A stretch of 64,000 nt of DNA, taken from NCBI RefSeq assembly GCF_900141905.1, contig NZ_FQZF01000002.1, positions 248,001-312,000 of the forward strand. Reading direction: 5' to 3'. Position numbers and translations under genes: made by a program. Source of the DNA: Muricoccus roseus. GTDB lineage: Bacteria > Pseudomonadota > Alphaproteobacteria > Acetobacterales > Acetobacteraceae. Below the pieces are notes generated by a model. That model did not search any database. It was not told the origin of the DNA and worked only from the letters and a program-made list of their open reading frames with translations. Positions 16,724 to 30,361 of this stretch are shown in pieces (the stretch's first letter is position 1; every line of letters begins with the position of its first letter).

Positions 16724-18960
16724 TGCCCGAGCTCCTTCTCGAAATCCTCTCCGAGGAAATCCCGGCCCGCATGCAGGCCCGCGCCGCCGAGGATCTCGCG
16801 CGGCTTCTGGGCGAGGCGCTGAAGCCCGCCGGGCTGGGGATGACGGGCCTGCGCACGCTTCATGGCCCGCGCCGCATCGCCCTCATCGCCGAGCTGCCCG
16901 CCGCGACGCCCGCGAGCGAGCGCGAGGAGAAGGGCCCCCGCCTGGGCGCCCCCGAGGCCGCGCTGGGCGGCTTCGCCCGCAAGTTCTCCCTGCCGGAGGC
17001 CGCCGTGGCCGCCATGCGTGGCGCGACGGGGCCGGCGGAGGAGCCGGTCTATCAGGCGGAAGGGCTAACCATCATCGCCCGCGCCGAGAAGTCCGGCGCC
17101 TCCTTCCTGCTGCGGCTGGAGAACCCGGCGCGCTCCACCGCCGATGTGCTGGCCGAGGCGATCCCGGCGCTGATCCGGCGCTTCCCCTGGCCGAAATCCA
17201 TGCGCTGGGGAACCTCGGAGCTGATCTGGGTGCGGCCGATGCAGCGCATCCTCTGCCTGCTGGACGGGGTGGTGGTGCCCTTCGCCCTGGCCGATGCGGC
17301 GGATGACGCGCATGGGCTGCGCTCCGCCGATGTGACGGAGGGGCATCGCATCCAGTCCCCCGGCGCCTTCAGCGTCGCCTCCGCCGCCGCCTACGAGGCC
17401 GGGCTGCGCGAGCGTTCGGTCATCCCCGATGCCGCCGAGCGGGAGCGGATGATCGAGGCCGGCATCGCCGAGCTCGCGGCCGCGGAAGGGCTGGAGGTGG
17501 TGCCGGACCGCGGGCTGCTGGCCGAGGTGGCCGGGCTGGTGGAATGGCCCGTGCCGCTGCTGGGCCGGATCGACGAAGACTTCATGGATCTTCCGCCCGA
17601 GCTGATGCGGACGACCATGCGCGTGAACCAGCGCTACTTCGCCCTGCGCCACCCGGACGGCCGGGCGGCGGCACGCTTCGCGCTGGTGGCCAATATCGCG
17701 GCGGTGGATGGCGGCGCCGCCATCGTCGGCGGCAATGAGCGCGTGCTGCGCGCCCGGCTTTCCGACGCGCGCTTCTTCTGGGACCTGGACCGCAAGCAGA
17801 GCCTGGAATCCTTCCTGCCGAAGCTCGATTCCGTGGTGTTCCACGCCCGGCTGGGCACCCAGGGCGACCGCGTGCGGCGGCTGGAGCGTCTGGCGCGCCA
17901 TATCGCGCCCAAGGTCGGCGCCGAGCCGGATCTCGCGGGCCGCGCCGCGCGTCTGGCCAAGGCCGATCTCGCCTCCGGCATGGTCGGCGAGTTCCCGGAG
18001 CTGCAAGGGGTGATGGGCCGCTACTACGCCCTGCATGGCGGGGAGGATCTGCGCGTGGCCGAGGCCATCGGCGCGCATTACCGCCCGCTCGGCCCGGGCG
18101 ATGCCGTGCCCTCCGAGCCCGTCGCGATCGCCGTGGCACTGGCGGACAAGCTGGACCAGCTTGCCGGCTTCTTCGCGGCCGATGAGCGCCCGACCGGCTC
18201 GGGCGATCCCTATGCGCTGCGCCGCGCCGCGCTCGGCGTCATCCGTATCATCCGCGAGAACGGGCTGCGCCTTTCGCTCGCCGATGCGGTGGCCGAGGCC
18301 TTCTTCGGCTATCCCATGGCCCAGGGCACGACCGCCTCGCCGGAATTCGGCATGGCGGTGGCGGCCGAGCGCATGAATGCCGGCTGGAAGCCGCCCGCCG
18401 AATCGGCCCACCCGCCGATGGTGGCCGCCTTCGCGCAGGGGGTGGTGGAGTTCCTCGCCGAGCGCCTGCGCGTGCAGATGCGGGCCGAGGGGCTGCGTCA
18501 CGATCTCGTGGCCGCCGCCTTCGGCACCTCGGGCGATGACGACCTGAACCGCCTGCTCGCCCGTGCTGATGCGCTGCGCGACTTCCTCTCCACCCACGAG
18601 GGGACGGACCTGGTGGCGGCCTATCGCCGCGCCGCCAACATCCTGAGAATCGAGGAAAAGAAGGACGGGCGGAGCTACGCGCCCGCGATCGAGCCGAACC
18701 TCCTCCGCGCAGCGGAGGAGAAGGCCCTGGCGGCGGCGCTGGAAGCCGCCCGCCCGGCTGTCCGCGCAGCCCTGTCCCGCGAGGACTTCGCGGGCGCCAT
18801 GGCGGCCCTTGCTCCGCTCCGCAGCCCGGTCGATGCCTTCTTCGACCGGGTGACGGTCAACGACCCGGATAGGGAGTTGCGCGGGAACCGGCTAGGCTTG
18901 CTGGCGTTGCTGCGCGGCGCCATGGACGAAGTCGCCGACATCGCGCGCATCGAGGCTTGA
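16723..18960 (+). CDS. glyS: Glycyl-tRNA synthetase beta subunit
   Basis: The 745-residue protein starts at the ATG overlapping the glyQ stop. It begins [18 protein letters not shown], as in GlyS. It contains VNQRYFAL, the HD-type segment with FPELQGVMGRYYA, and a C-terminal anticodon-binding-like region ending FFDRVTVNDPD with RLGLLALLR. The beta chain binds tRNA and is needed for aminoacylation. Length is slightly above the E. coli protein, as common in alphaproteobacteria. Confidence 0.97.
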   Translation: MPELLLEILSEEIPARMQARAAEDLARLLGEALKPAGLGMTGLRTLHGPRRIALIAELPAATPASEREEKGPRLGAPEAALGGFARKFSLPEAAVAAMRGATGPAEEPVYQAEGLTIIARAEKSGASFLLRLENPARSTADVLAEAIPALIRRFPWPKSMRWGTSELIWVRPMQRILCLLDGVVVPFALADAADDAHGLRSADVTEGHRIQSPGAFSVASAAAYEAGLRERSVIPDAAERERMIEAGIAELAAAEGLEVVPDRGLLAEVAGLVEWPVPLLGRIDEDFMDLPPELMRTTMRVNQRYFALRHPDGRAAARFALVANIAAVDGGAAIVGGNERVLRARLSDARFFWDLDRKQSLESFLPKLDSVVFHARLGTQGDRVRRLERLARHIAPKVGAEPDLAGRAARLAKADLASGMVGEFPELQGVMGRYYALHGGEDLRVAEAIGAHYRPLGPGDAVPSEPVAIAVALADKLDQLAGFFAADERPTGSGDPYALRRAALGVIRIIRENGLRLSLADAVAEAFFGYPMAQGTTASPEFGMAVAAERMNAGWKPPAESAHPPMVAAFAQGVVEFLAERLRVQMRAEGLRHDLVAAAFGTSGDDDLNRLLARADALRDFLSTHEGTDLVAAYRRAANILRIEEKKDGRSYAPAIEPNLLRAAEEKALAAALEAARPAVRAALSREDFAGAMAALAPLRSPVDAFFDRVTVNDPDRELRGNRLGLLALLRGAMDEVADIARIEA

Positions 18961-18971
18961 GGGAACAGGTC

Positions 18972-21653
<2,682 letters not shown>

Positions 21654-21665
21654 GGCGAATCCTTC

Positions 21666-21720
21666 TGGGGAGAGGCTTAGCCCTCTCCCCAAACACCCCC
21701 CGCGCCGGGCTCCCCGGCGC
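21666..21720. terminator. Two adjacent perfect hairpins between convergent ppdK and xth
   Basis: TGGGGAGAGG (21666-21675) pairs with CCTCTCCCCA (21682-21691) over a six-base loop. Ten bases on, GCGCCGGG (21702-21709) pairs with CCCGGCGC (21713-21720) over CTC. They probably terminate one or both convergent genes. The first stem shares the GGGGAGAGG/CCTCTCCCC core of hairpin I in the dispersed repeat at 44.1 and 62.5 kb. Confidence 0.7.
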
Positions 21721-21747
21721 AGGGAAAGGTCGCTCCCCGAGGGGCTG

Positions 21748-22578
21748 CTAGACCGCCAGTTCCAGCATCACCGGCACATGGTCGCTGGTCTGCACCCAGT
21801 CCCGCGCATCCTTCAGCACGGCGTGGCGGCGCAGTGAGCCGGCGAGGTCCTGGCTCACCCACATATGGTCCAGCCGCCGGCCGCGATCCGAGGCGCGCCA
21901 GTCCTTCGCGCGGTAGGACCACCATGTGTAGAGCTTCTGGTCCGCCGGCACGAAGTGGCGGAGCGCGTCGTACCAGTCGCCCGCCGCCTGCCAGCGCGTC
22001 ATCGCCTCCACCTCCACGGGGGTGTGGGAGACGATGCCGACCATCTGCTTGTGGCTCCACACATCGTGCTCAAGCGGCGCGATGTTGAGGTCGCCCACCA
22101 GCACAGAGCGGCGGGCGGGACCGCGCCCGGCCGTCCAATCCGTGACCTCGGCCACGAAATCCAGCTTATGGGCGAATTTCGGGTTCACCGCCGCGTCCGG
22201 CACATCGCCGCCGGCGGGCACGTAGAAATTGTGCACCTCCAAGGGGCCACCCGGCAGATCCACCGCGACGCCGAGATGGCGGCAGTCCCCCTTGCCGCAC
22301 CAGTCCTTCCCGTCGGGCAAACGGGCGAGGGGCAGGCGGGAGAGGACGGCGACGCCGTTATACCCCTTCATCCCCGTGATGATCCGGTGGGTGAAGCCCA
22401 GCGCCTCCGCCGCCTCATGCGGGAAGTGCTCGTCCGGCGTCTTCGTCTCCTGCAGGCACAGGACGTCCGGGTTCAGCTCCTCCATCAACTGGCGGAGGAG
22501 CGGCGCGCGCAGGCGGACGGAGTTGATGTTCCAGGTGGCCACGCGCAGCGGCGTGGCCCCCGGCTTCGTCTCGGCCAT
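21748..22578 (-). CDS. xthA: Exodeoxyribonuclease III
   Basis: The 276-residue AP endonuclease/3' exonuclease has the exonuclease-endonuclease-phosphatase fold. Key motifs are WNINSVR (metal-site Asn), LQETKTPDE (catalytic Glu), GDLNIAP, DHMW and the C-terminal SDHVPV with the catalytic Asp-His. The start at 22578 gives MAETKPGATP; a start four codons upstream would overlap the FAH gene stop. It acts in base-excision repair. Its start lies eight bases downstream of the FAH gene stop on the same strand. Confidence 0.95.
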   Translation of the reverse strand: MAETKPGATPLRVATWNINSVRLRAPLLRQLMEELNPDVLCLQETKTPDEHFPHEAAEALGFTHRIITGMKGYNGVAVLSRLPLARLPDGKDWCGKGDCRHLGVAVDLPGGPLEVHNFYVPAGGDVPDAAVNPKFAHKLDFVAEVTDWTAGRGPARRSVLVGDLNIAPLEHDVWSHKQMVGIVSHTPVEVEAMTRWQAAGDWYDALRHFVPADQKLYTWWSYRAKDWRASDRGRRLDHMWVSQDLAGSLRRHAVLKDARDWVQTSDHVPVMLELAV

Positions 22579-22586
22579 CGGCCGGA

Positions 22587-23270
22587 TCAAACCACCCGCA
22601 CCGTGACGGTGCCCACGCCTTCGACCATGCCCTCCAGCAGGTCGCCCTTCTGCACGGCGGCCACGTTCTCGGGCGTGCCGGTCATGATCAGGTCACCCGG
22701 GGCGAGGCGCACGAGGCGGGAGAGGTTGGCGATCACCTCCGGCACGGACCAGATCATCTTCGAAAGGTCGGAGGTCTGGCGGACCTGGCCGTTCACCTTC
22801 AGCTCGATCAGGCCCTGGCCCGGATTCACCTCGCCGGCCGGCACCAGCTCGCCCATCGGGGCGGAATGGTCGAAGCCCTTGCCCATGTCCCAGGGGCGGC
22901 CGGTCTTCTTCGCGGCGTTCTGCAGGTCACGGCGGGTCATGTCGAGGCCGGCGCAATAGCCCCAGACATGGTTCAGCGCGTCCGCCTCGGCGATGTCGCT
23001 ACCGCCGACTCCGACGGCGACGACGAGCTCCATCTCGTGGTGCAGCTCCTTGGTCTCGGTGGGGTATGGCATGTCGGCGCCATTGATCACCACCGCGTCG
23101 GCGGGCTTGGTGAAGTAGAAGGGCGGCTCGCGGTCGGGGTCGCTGCCCATCTCGCGCGCATGCTCGGCGTAGTTGCGGCCCACGCAGAAGATACGCCGCA
23201 CGGGGAAGAGGCCGCCGCCGCGCACGGGCAGGGCGGTGACGGGCGGCGGGGCGATGACGTAGTCGGCCAT
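22587..23270 (-). CDS. Fumarylacetoacetate hydrolase family protein
   Basis: The 227-residue FAH-fold hydrolase/decarboxylase has VGRNYAEHAREMG, the metal-binding segment ELHHEMELVVAVG and GYCAGLDMTRRDLQ, then GDLIMTGTPENV near the end. These are the hallmarks of short FAH proteins such as fumarylpyruvate hydrolase and oxaloacetate decarboxylases. The substrate cannot be fixed from sequence. The ATG at 23270 is chosen because the frame upstream has no family similarity. A TATATC -10-like element lies roughly 40 bases upstream on the minus strand. Confidence 0.92.
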   Translation of the reverse strand: MADYVIAPPPVTALPVRGGGLFPVRRIFCVGRNYAEHAREMGSDPDREPPFYFTKPADAVVINGADMPYPTETKELHHEMELVVAVGVGGSDIAEADALNHVWGYCAGLDMTRRDLQNAAKKTGRPWDMGKGFDHSAPMGELVPAGEVNPGQGLIELKVNGQVRQTSDLSKMIWSVPEVIANLSRLVRLAPGDLIMTGTPENVAAVQKGDLLEGMVEGVGTVTVRVV

Positions 23271-23416
23271 GGGACGATCCGATCCGGTTCCGGGAACGGC
23301 CGAAGGATATAGGGCGGTCCCGGTGGCGCGGATAGCGGCTGGGATGCCACGGCACCGGACAAGAGGCGGGCTGCTGCAACCGATGCGCGCAGCCGCGGTT
23401 CCCACTATGCCGGGCC
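23271..23416. other. Intergenic region upstream of the FAH gene
   Basis: Together with the small-RNA candidate at 23417-23537 and its promoter region, this makes a 392-base stretch (23271-23662) without a recognised protein gene. I see only a candidate promoter for the FAH gene here and a small GTTCC/GGAAC dyad near 23289-23299; no tRNA-like fold. Confidence 0.5.
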
Positions 23417-23455
23417 AAAAAAGGAGGCGCCCGGTGAGGGGGGTCACCGGGCGCC
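23417..23455 (-). terminator. Strong Rho-independent terminator (minus strand)
   Basis: Read on the minus strand, GGCGCCCGGTGA pairs perfectly with TCACCGGGCGCC (12 bp; 23444-23455 and 23426-23437) around a CCCCCC loop. It is followed by TCC and six T (23417-23422). It ends the small-RNA candidate and shields the FAH gene from upstream transcription. Confidence 0.9.
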
Positions 23456-23537
23456 GGTACGCTGTTCCGATCGGAGTAGTCTCAGGTCGGGTGAGCCGGC
23501 AGGGGATACCGGGACACCGCCGGTCTTAACGACCGGC
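23417..23537 (-). ncRNA. Candidate small RNA with three hairpins (about 120 nt)
   Basis: A minus-strand promoter is visible: TTGCAT (23568-23573), 18 bases, TAATGT (23544-23549), giving a start near 23537. The transcript would open with a hairpin (23531-23537 with 23519-23525, 7 bp, GTTAA loop). A second stem follows (23515-23518 with 23490-23493, and 23509-23512 with 23496-23499). Its nine-base loop holds CCCC. It ends in the terminator with an all-C loop. C-rich loops can pair with Shine-Dalgarno sequences, so a trans-acting regulator is possible. Not recognised as 6S, SRP or tmRNA. An overlapping 36-codon frame is listed separately. Confidence 0.55.
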
Positions 23538-23554
23538 AGAGAAACATTACCCAT
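23444..23554 (-). CDS. Possible 36-codon ORF overlapping the small-RNA candidate
   Basis: An ATG at 23554 opens a frame beginning MGNVSLPVVKTGG and ending RTGAR, with its stop inside the terminator's left arm. Third-position G/C is only about 60 %, well below neighbouring genes, and there is no clear ribosome site. The predicted promoter would start transcription downstream of this ATG. I therefore think coding is less likely than the RNA interpretation. Confidence 0.2.
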   Translation of the reverse strand: MGNVSLPVVKTGGVPVSPAGSPDLRLLRSEQRTGAR

Positions 23555-23662
23555 ATCCACAGGCGAAATGCAAAGCCGAGAGGCGATTTGGCGATCACAG
23601 GCGTGTGAGAGTCGCGCGAAAGCACCCGCGGGCGTGGCTTCGCACCCCGGTAGCCCTGCGTC

Positions 23663-24469
23663 CTATTCGGCGGCGACGGACAGCCGCATCGTCTCCTCAG
23701 GGGAGCGCCGCTGGGCGAACTCCCTCGCGGCCTCCCCAAAACGGTCGAAAATGCGCCGTGACAGGTCGTCTCGCTCCCAATCATATTCCGGATGCCATTG
23801 CACACCGAGGGCGAAGCCGGCGGCGGCATCAATGCTCGCGGCCTCGATCGTTCCGTCCGGGGCCCAGGCCTCGGGCCTCAGCCGCGGGGCCGCGCGGGCC
23901 ACGCCCTGGTTGTGAAGGGAATTTACGGGAACGGCGGCCGGGTCGTAGTCCAGCCCTGACCAGAGCTGGGCCAGGCCGCTACCGGCGGCCACCCGCACGG
24001 GATGAGCCTTGCCGGTCCGCACCCGGGCAATCGTCTGGTCCGAGGGCGTGGAGTGATCCATCCGCCCCTCCATGTCCTGGATACGCTGGTCGAGCGAGCC
24101 GCCCAGGGCAACGTTCAGCTCCTGGAAGCCGCGGCAGATCGCGAGAAGAGGCACGCCGGCGGCGACCGCGGCGCGGATCAGGGGGAGGGTGGTCGAGTCC
24201 CGCGCCTGGTCCTCCGGGGTCCCCTCGGCATGGTTCGGGCCGTCGTAATAGACCGGGCACACATTGGAGCGGCTGCCCGTCAGGAGCAGGCCATCGAGGC
24301 GGGAGAGGAGTTCGCGGGACACCTCCTCGCCGGCGGCGGGGAGGAGCACCGGCATGCCGCCCACCGGGCCGAGCACGACGCGAACATAGTGGTCCGACGC
24401 CGCGTGGTTCGGCATCCCGGAGGGGCCGAAGGGCTTCACGCAGCAGGAGATACCGATCAGGGGCCGCAT
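23663..24469 (-). CDS. Gamma-glutamyl-gamma-aminobutyrate hydrolase-like class I glutamine amidotransferase
   Basis: The 268-residue protein is of the PuuD family. It opens MRPLIGISCC and contains GLLLTGSRSNVCPVYYDG. The nucleophile is Cys112 in LLAICRGFQELNVALGG, and the triad His lies in GVQWHPEYDWE. PuuD hydrolyses gamma-Glu-GABA to GABA and glutamate in putrescine breakdown. No other puu genes are nearby, so the substrate is uncertain. The next gene upstream on the strand is LolA, about 100 bases away. Confidence 0.93.
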   Translation of the reverse strand: MRPLIGISCCVKPFGPSGMPNHAASDHYVRVVLGPVGGMPVLLPAAGEEVSRELLSRLDGLLLTGSRSNVCPVYYDGPNHAEGTPEDQARDSTTLPLIRAAVAAGVPLLAICRGFQELNVALGGSLDQRIQDMEGRMDHSTPSDQTIARVRTGKAHPVRVAAGSGLAQLWSGLDYDPAAVPVNSLHNQGVARAAPRLRPEAWAPDGTIEAASIDAAAGFALGVQWHPEYDWERDDLSRRIFDRFGEAAREFAQRRSPEETMRLSVAAE

Positions 24470-24570
24470 GGACGCCTATGTTGCAGCCGCACCATGGCAC
24501 CTTCAAGGCAGAAGACGTCCGGACGGCGCGCCGATTCGGCGGGGCAGGGCCGCCCTGACGGAAACCGGGG

Positions 24571-25215
24571 TTAGTTGTTGTCGACCGGTCCGCGGAGGAA
24601 GCGAGGGTCGTTGAAGTCGAAGCTCGCGCGGTCCAGCCGCACCCCGGTCTCGATCGCCGAGAGGGTGACGCGGGTGGTGCGGCCCTGGCCATCCACCACC
24701 AGCCACTGGCGCAGTTCCAGCGGGTCGTTGGCGAAGACGAGGGTCAGGCGGCCCTCGCCGGGACTGCTCGTCCGGAAGAGGGTAACCCGCAGGAGCCCCT
24801 GCTCCCGCTGCAGTCCGGTGACGGTGACATCGCCGGAGAGGGTGATCCTGTCCCGGAGCAGGATGCCGAGCGGCGTGGACCCCACCGGCACGATGGAGGG
24901 CTGCCGCAGCTCCTTGTCGTAATGCAAGAACTGGCCGTTATTCGCGATCAGCATCAGCGGCTCGGGCGGGTCGTAGTCGAAGCGCATCCGGCCCGGCCGC
25001 CAGATGAGGGCGGTGCCCTGCGCCGTGGCGCCGTTCTGGGCGATCTGGATGAAGCGGGCCCGCAAGGTGGTCAGGCCGTTGAGATAGGCCTCGACCCGCT
25101 GGAGATCCGCCCGGTCCCGCGCGGAGAGGGCGGCCTGGGCGAGGGCAGGGCCCCCGGGGGCCAGGAGGGCAGGGGTCAGCAGGGCAAGGCTGGAGAGAAG
25201 ATGGCGTCGACGCAT
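24571..25215 (-). CDS. lolA: LolA-like outer-membrane lipoprotein carrier protein
   Basis: The 214-residue precursor has a signal peptide (MRRRHLLSSLALLTPALLAP, cleavage near ALA-QAA at about 26). The mature part shows the LolA pattern: LQRVEAYLNGLTTLRARFIQ, GTALIWRPGRMRFDYDPPEP and LIANNGQFLHYDKEL. LolA ferries lipoproteins across the periplasm. The rest of the Lol system is elsewhere. Start ATG at 25215; the long upstream frame is not coding. Divergent from the hypothetical gene at 25313. Confidence 0.9.
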   Translation of the reverse strand: MRRRHLLSSLALLTPALLAPGGPALAQAALSARDRADLQRVEAYLNGLTTLRARFIQIAQNGATAQGTALIWRPGRMRFDYDPPEPLMLIANNGQFLHYDKELRQPSIVPVGSTPLGILLRDRITLSGDVTVTGLQREQGLLRVTLFRTSSPGEGRLTLVFANDPLELRQWLVVDGQGRTTRVTLSAIETGVRLDRASFDFNDPRFLRGPVDNN

Positions 25216-25312
25216 CGCCGCGAGATGGCGCCGCGCGCCCCGGAGGGGAAGAGGTCCGCGCAACACCTGTACGTTAACCGGAACGCAACGCGCAGCGGCC
25301 TTTCCTTCCGGG

Positions 25313-26002
25313 ATGGACATCCTGGCCCCCGAGCGCGATTCCGCACCTGTCCTTCCCCCCCCAATCCTTCCCTGGGGGGCGGCCCTCCCTGCGCAGCCGG
25401 CGCGCCGCACGGGGGATGTGGCGCCGCCGGCGCACCCGCCGGCCGCGGTGGTGGTGGTGCCCGTGCCGCCCGGGCATGTCCGTTCCCTGAAGTCGGTGCT
25501 GTCCTCCCTGGCAGCGTCTCGGACCGCCGGAGGGCTCCCGGCGGCTCCGGGCGCGCTGGCCGTGCTGATCCTCGCCGCCGATCCCGAGGCCCTCTCCATC
25601 GCCGAGGCCACGGCGCCGGACTACCCCTTCCCGCTGCGGGTGGAGGCGGGGCCGGGCGACGCCGTGCTGGCCATCCGGCGGGCGGGCGCCTGGGCCACGG
25701 CGCTCGGTGCCCCGGGCGCGCCCGTTCTGATCGCCGACCGCGGGCAGCCGGTCTCGCCGCGCTGGGCCTATGATCTTCTCTGCGCCTTGCGGGACGGGGC
25801 AGACCTCGTCACCCGCAGGGCGGGTGTGTTCGAGCGGCTGCTGGGCGGGCCGGTGCCGCCCGTCGCCCTCTCGGGCCGTGCCCAATGGGCGATGGAGCGA
25901 TGGTCTTCCGGAGGGCTGGCGCGGCGTGGTGCGGCCTGGACGGAGCGGGATTCGCCCTGGCGCCGCCCCGCTCGGGCCGGGCTGCGTGCCGTCGCGGCCT
26001 GA
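25313..26002 (+). CDS. Hypothetical protein, faint glycosyltransferase-like pattern
   Basis: The 229-residue protein is rich in Ala and Pro, with G/C-ending codons like its neighbours. AVVVVPVPPGHVRSLKSVL (about 46-64), then ALAVLILAADPE and PVLIADRGQPVSPRWAYDLL, recall the strand-and-acceptor layout of family 2 glycosyltransferases. The DXD motif and the rest are not evident, so this is only a shape resemblance. No signal peptide. It precedes the ArsR gene in the same direction. I do not assign a function. Confidence 0.6.
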   Translation: MDILAPERDSAPVLPPPILPWGAALPAQPARRTGDVAPPAHPPAAVVVVPVPPGHVRSLKSVLSSLAASRTAGGLPAAPGALAVLILAADPEALSIAEATAPDYPFPLRVEAGPGDAVLAIRRAGAWATALGAPGAPVLIADRGQPVSPRWAYDLLCALRDGADLVTRRAGVFERLLGGPVPPVALSGRAQWAMERWSSGGLARRGAAWTERDSPWRRPARAGLRAVAA

Positions 26003-26101
26003 CCAGTCCCTGCCGGGTCGAGTGCGCGCCGGACCGAAGAGCACGCTGGACAGAGCGGCCCGCTGCCCCGAGACTCGGGCGCGACAAGCGCGAGGTGAGT
26101 G

Positions 26102-26428
26102 GTGCGGGGTAGGATCGGCGAGGACCAGGTGGTGGAGCTGGCCGAGATGTTCCGGCTGATGAGCGATCCCACGCGCCTCAGCATCATCCTGGCCTGCCTG
26201 GACGCCCCGGCCTCGGTCGGCGAGATGGCCGAGCGGATCGGAATCTCCGGCAGCCTCGTGTCCCACCATCTCCGGCTGCTCCGCGCCGCCCGGCTGCTCC
26301 AGGCGGACCGGCGGGGGCGGCAGGTCTTCTATGCCGTGATGGACGAGCACATCCGCTCCATGCTGACAGACATGGTGGACCATGTGGCGGAGGGCGAGGC
26401 GGAAGGCGAGGTGGTGGCCTCCAATTGA
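26102..26428 (+). CDS. ArsR/SmtB family metal sensor with an alpha5 zinc site
   Basis: The protein has about 108 residues from a GTG start (26099 or 26102; GAGG lies just upstream). The winged HTH reads MFRLMSDPTRLSIILACL then ASVGEMAERIGISGSLVSHHLRLL (split for length). The C-terminal helix carries D-x-H-x10-H-x2-E (DEH ... HVAE), exactly the alpha5 Zn(II) site of SmtB/CzrA repressors. There is no alpha3 CxC site. Its target is not obvious: the next gene is ctaC and the zinc pump is 12 kb away. A CCCGAG-A-CTCGGG dyad at 26067-26079 is a candidate autoregulatory operator. Confidence 0.9.
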   Translation: MRGRIGEDQVVELAEMFRLMSDPTRLSIILACLDAPASVGEMAERIGISGSLVSHHLRLLRAARLLQADRRGRQVFYAVMDEHIRSMLTDMVDHVAEGEAEGEVVASN

Positions 26429-26658
26429 GAGGCGCTCGCAAGTAAATCACAAGTACCCGCCGCACTTTACGGCCCGTCATGCGCCCCAATCTTGTGCGGG
26501 GCGTCGCCGCGTGATTAGTGTCCGGTTGCGTTCCGCACCGCCACTGCGCGGGGGCGGAAACCGGCCGGCGCGTTCGCGCCGGGCGGAGGAATTTGGAGCG
26601 GCGCGTGGCCGCCCGGCGTGCGGTGCGCCCGGGTGGAACACCGGATCAGGACGGCGGA

Positions 26659-29186
<2,528 letters not shown>

Positions 29187-29241
29187 TCCGTGCCGCTTCC
29201 CCGTTGCGGTCCGATGCCGCGGGGCGATATGTAGCGTCACC

Positions 29242-30198
29242 ATGAGTGACCTGATTGAGAGGGGGGCCACGGCCCCCCTCGACGTTTCTGCCGACTGGTC
29301 GGAGCTGCGCGACTGGGTCGCGCTCCTCAAGCCCCGAGTCATGACCCTGGTGGTCTTCACCGGCCTTGTCGGCATGCTGGTGGCGCCGGGGCGCATCCAC
29401 CCCTTCCTGGGCGCGGTCGCGATCCTCTGCATCGCGCTCGGCGCCGGTGCGGCGGGCTGCATCAACATGTGGTACGACCGCGATATTGACGCGGTGATGC
29501 GCCGCACCCTGCGCCGCCCCATTCCCGCCGGCCGCATCGCGCCGGAGGCCGCCCTGGCCTTCGGGGTCTTCCTCTCCGCCCTTTCCGTGATGCTGATGGG
29601 GCTGGCCACCAACCCCGTCGCGGGCGCCTGGCTGGCCGGGTCCATCCTCTTCTACGTTTTCGTCTACACCATGTGGCTGAAGCGCCGCACGCCGCAGAAC
29701 ATCGTCATCGGTGGCGCGGCGGGCGCCTTTCCCCCCGTGATCGGCTGGGCCGCGGTGACGGGCGGGGTGGATGCGCTGCCGCTCATCCTCTTCGCCATCG
29801 TCTTCGTCTGGACGCCCCCGCATTTCTGGTCACTGAGCCTCTGGGCGCATGACGACTACCAGCGGGCGGGCGTCCCGATGCTGCCGGTGGTCTCGGGTGC
29901 GCGGGAGACGCGGCGCCAGATCATGCTCTACACCCTCATCCTCGCCCCGCTGGGCCTGCTGCCCACCTTGCTGGGCCTGGCTGGCTGGGTTTATGGGGCG
30001 GTGGCGCTCTCCCTGGGCGCGGGCTTCCTGCTGCATGCCTGGCGCGTGCTGCGGGAGAAGCAGGACGCCGCCGGGGTGAGCCTGGAGGGGGACAAGGCCG
30101 CGCGGGCCGCCTTCCGCTTCTCCCTGCTGCATCTCGCCGGTCTCTTCGGCGCCCTGGCACTCGATCATTGGCTGCGCCTTGCCGGGGTGATCAGCTGA
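29242..30198 (+). CDS. ctaB: Protoheme IX farnesyltransferase (heme O synthase)
   Basis: The 318-residue UbiA-family membrane prenyltransferase begins its core with [17 protein letters not shown]. The first aspartate-rich motif is [16 protein letters not shown], and the second region reads [18 protein letters not shown]. It makes heme O from heme B, the precursor of heme A for ctaD. Its stop overlaps the start of a 49-residue ORF (TGATG). Confidence 0.97.
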   Translation: MSDLIERGATAPLDVSADWSELRDWVALLKPRVMTLVVFTGLVGMLVAPGRIHPFLGAVAILCIALGAGAAGCINMWYDRDIDAVMRRTLRRPIPAGRIAPEAALAFGVFLSALSVMLMGLATNPVAGAWLAGSILFYVFVYTMWLKRRTPQNIVIGGAAGAFPPVIGWAAVTGGVDALPLILFAIVFVWTPPHFWSLSLWAHDDYQRAGVPMLPVVSGARETRRQIMLYTLILAPLGLLPTLLGLAGWVYGAVALSLGAGFLLHAWRVLREKQDAAGVSLEGDKAARAAFRFSLLHLAGLFGALALDHWLRLAGVIS

Positions 30199-30347
30199 TG
30201 GAGACGGCACTCATGACCAAGGAAGAGGAGGCGGCCTTCATCCGCCGCCGCCGCGTGCGCAACATCGCCATGATCGTGGTGCTGATCGCCCTGGTGGTCC
30301 TTTTCTATTTCATCACCGTGGCCAAGATCACCTCCTCGCTGGGTTGA
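30198..30347 (+). CDS. Small single-span membrane protein of the oxidase operon (49 aa)
   Basis: The ATG at 30198 overlaps the ctaB stop; an alternative ATG is at 30213. The product is 49 residues: an acidic start ([15 protein letters not shown]), RRRR, one strong helix (IAMIVVLIALVVLFYFI) and a short tail (TVAKITSSLG). The basic cluster before the helix predicts N-in, C-out topology. Alphaproteobacterial oxidase operons often carry such a mini-protein (CoxF-like) between ctaB and ctaG; its job is unclear, perhaps assembly or an accessory subunit. Confidence 0.8.
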   Translation: METALMTKEEEAAFIRRRRVRNIAMIVVLIALVVLFYFITVAKITSSLG

Positions 30348-30361
30348 GGAAGAAGGGGACG

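Noticed and set aside
23271-23662. tRNA, 6S, SRP RNA or tmRNA in the long gap
   Set aside because: No cloverleaf, no SRP GGAA/GNAR-loop core and no tmRNA tag frame could be seen; only the sRNA candidate is supported.
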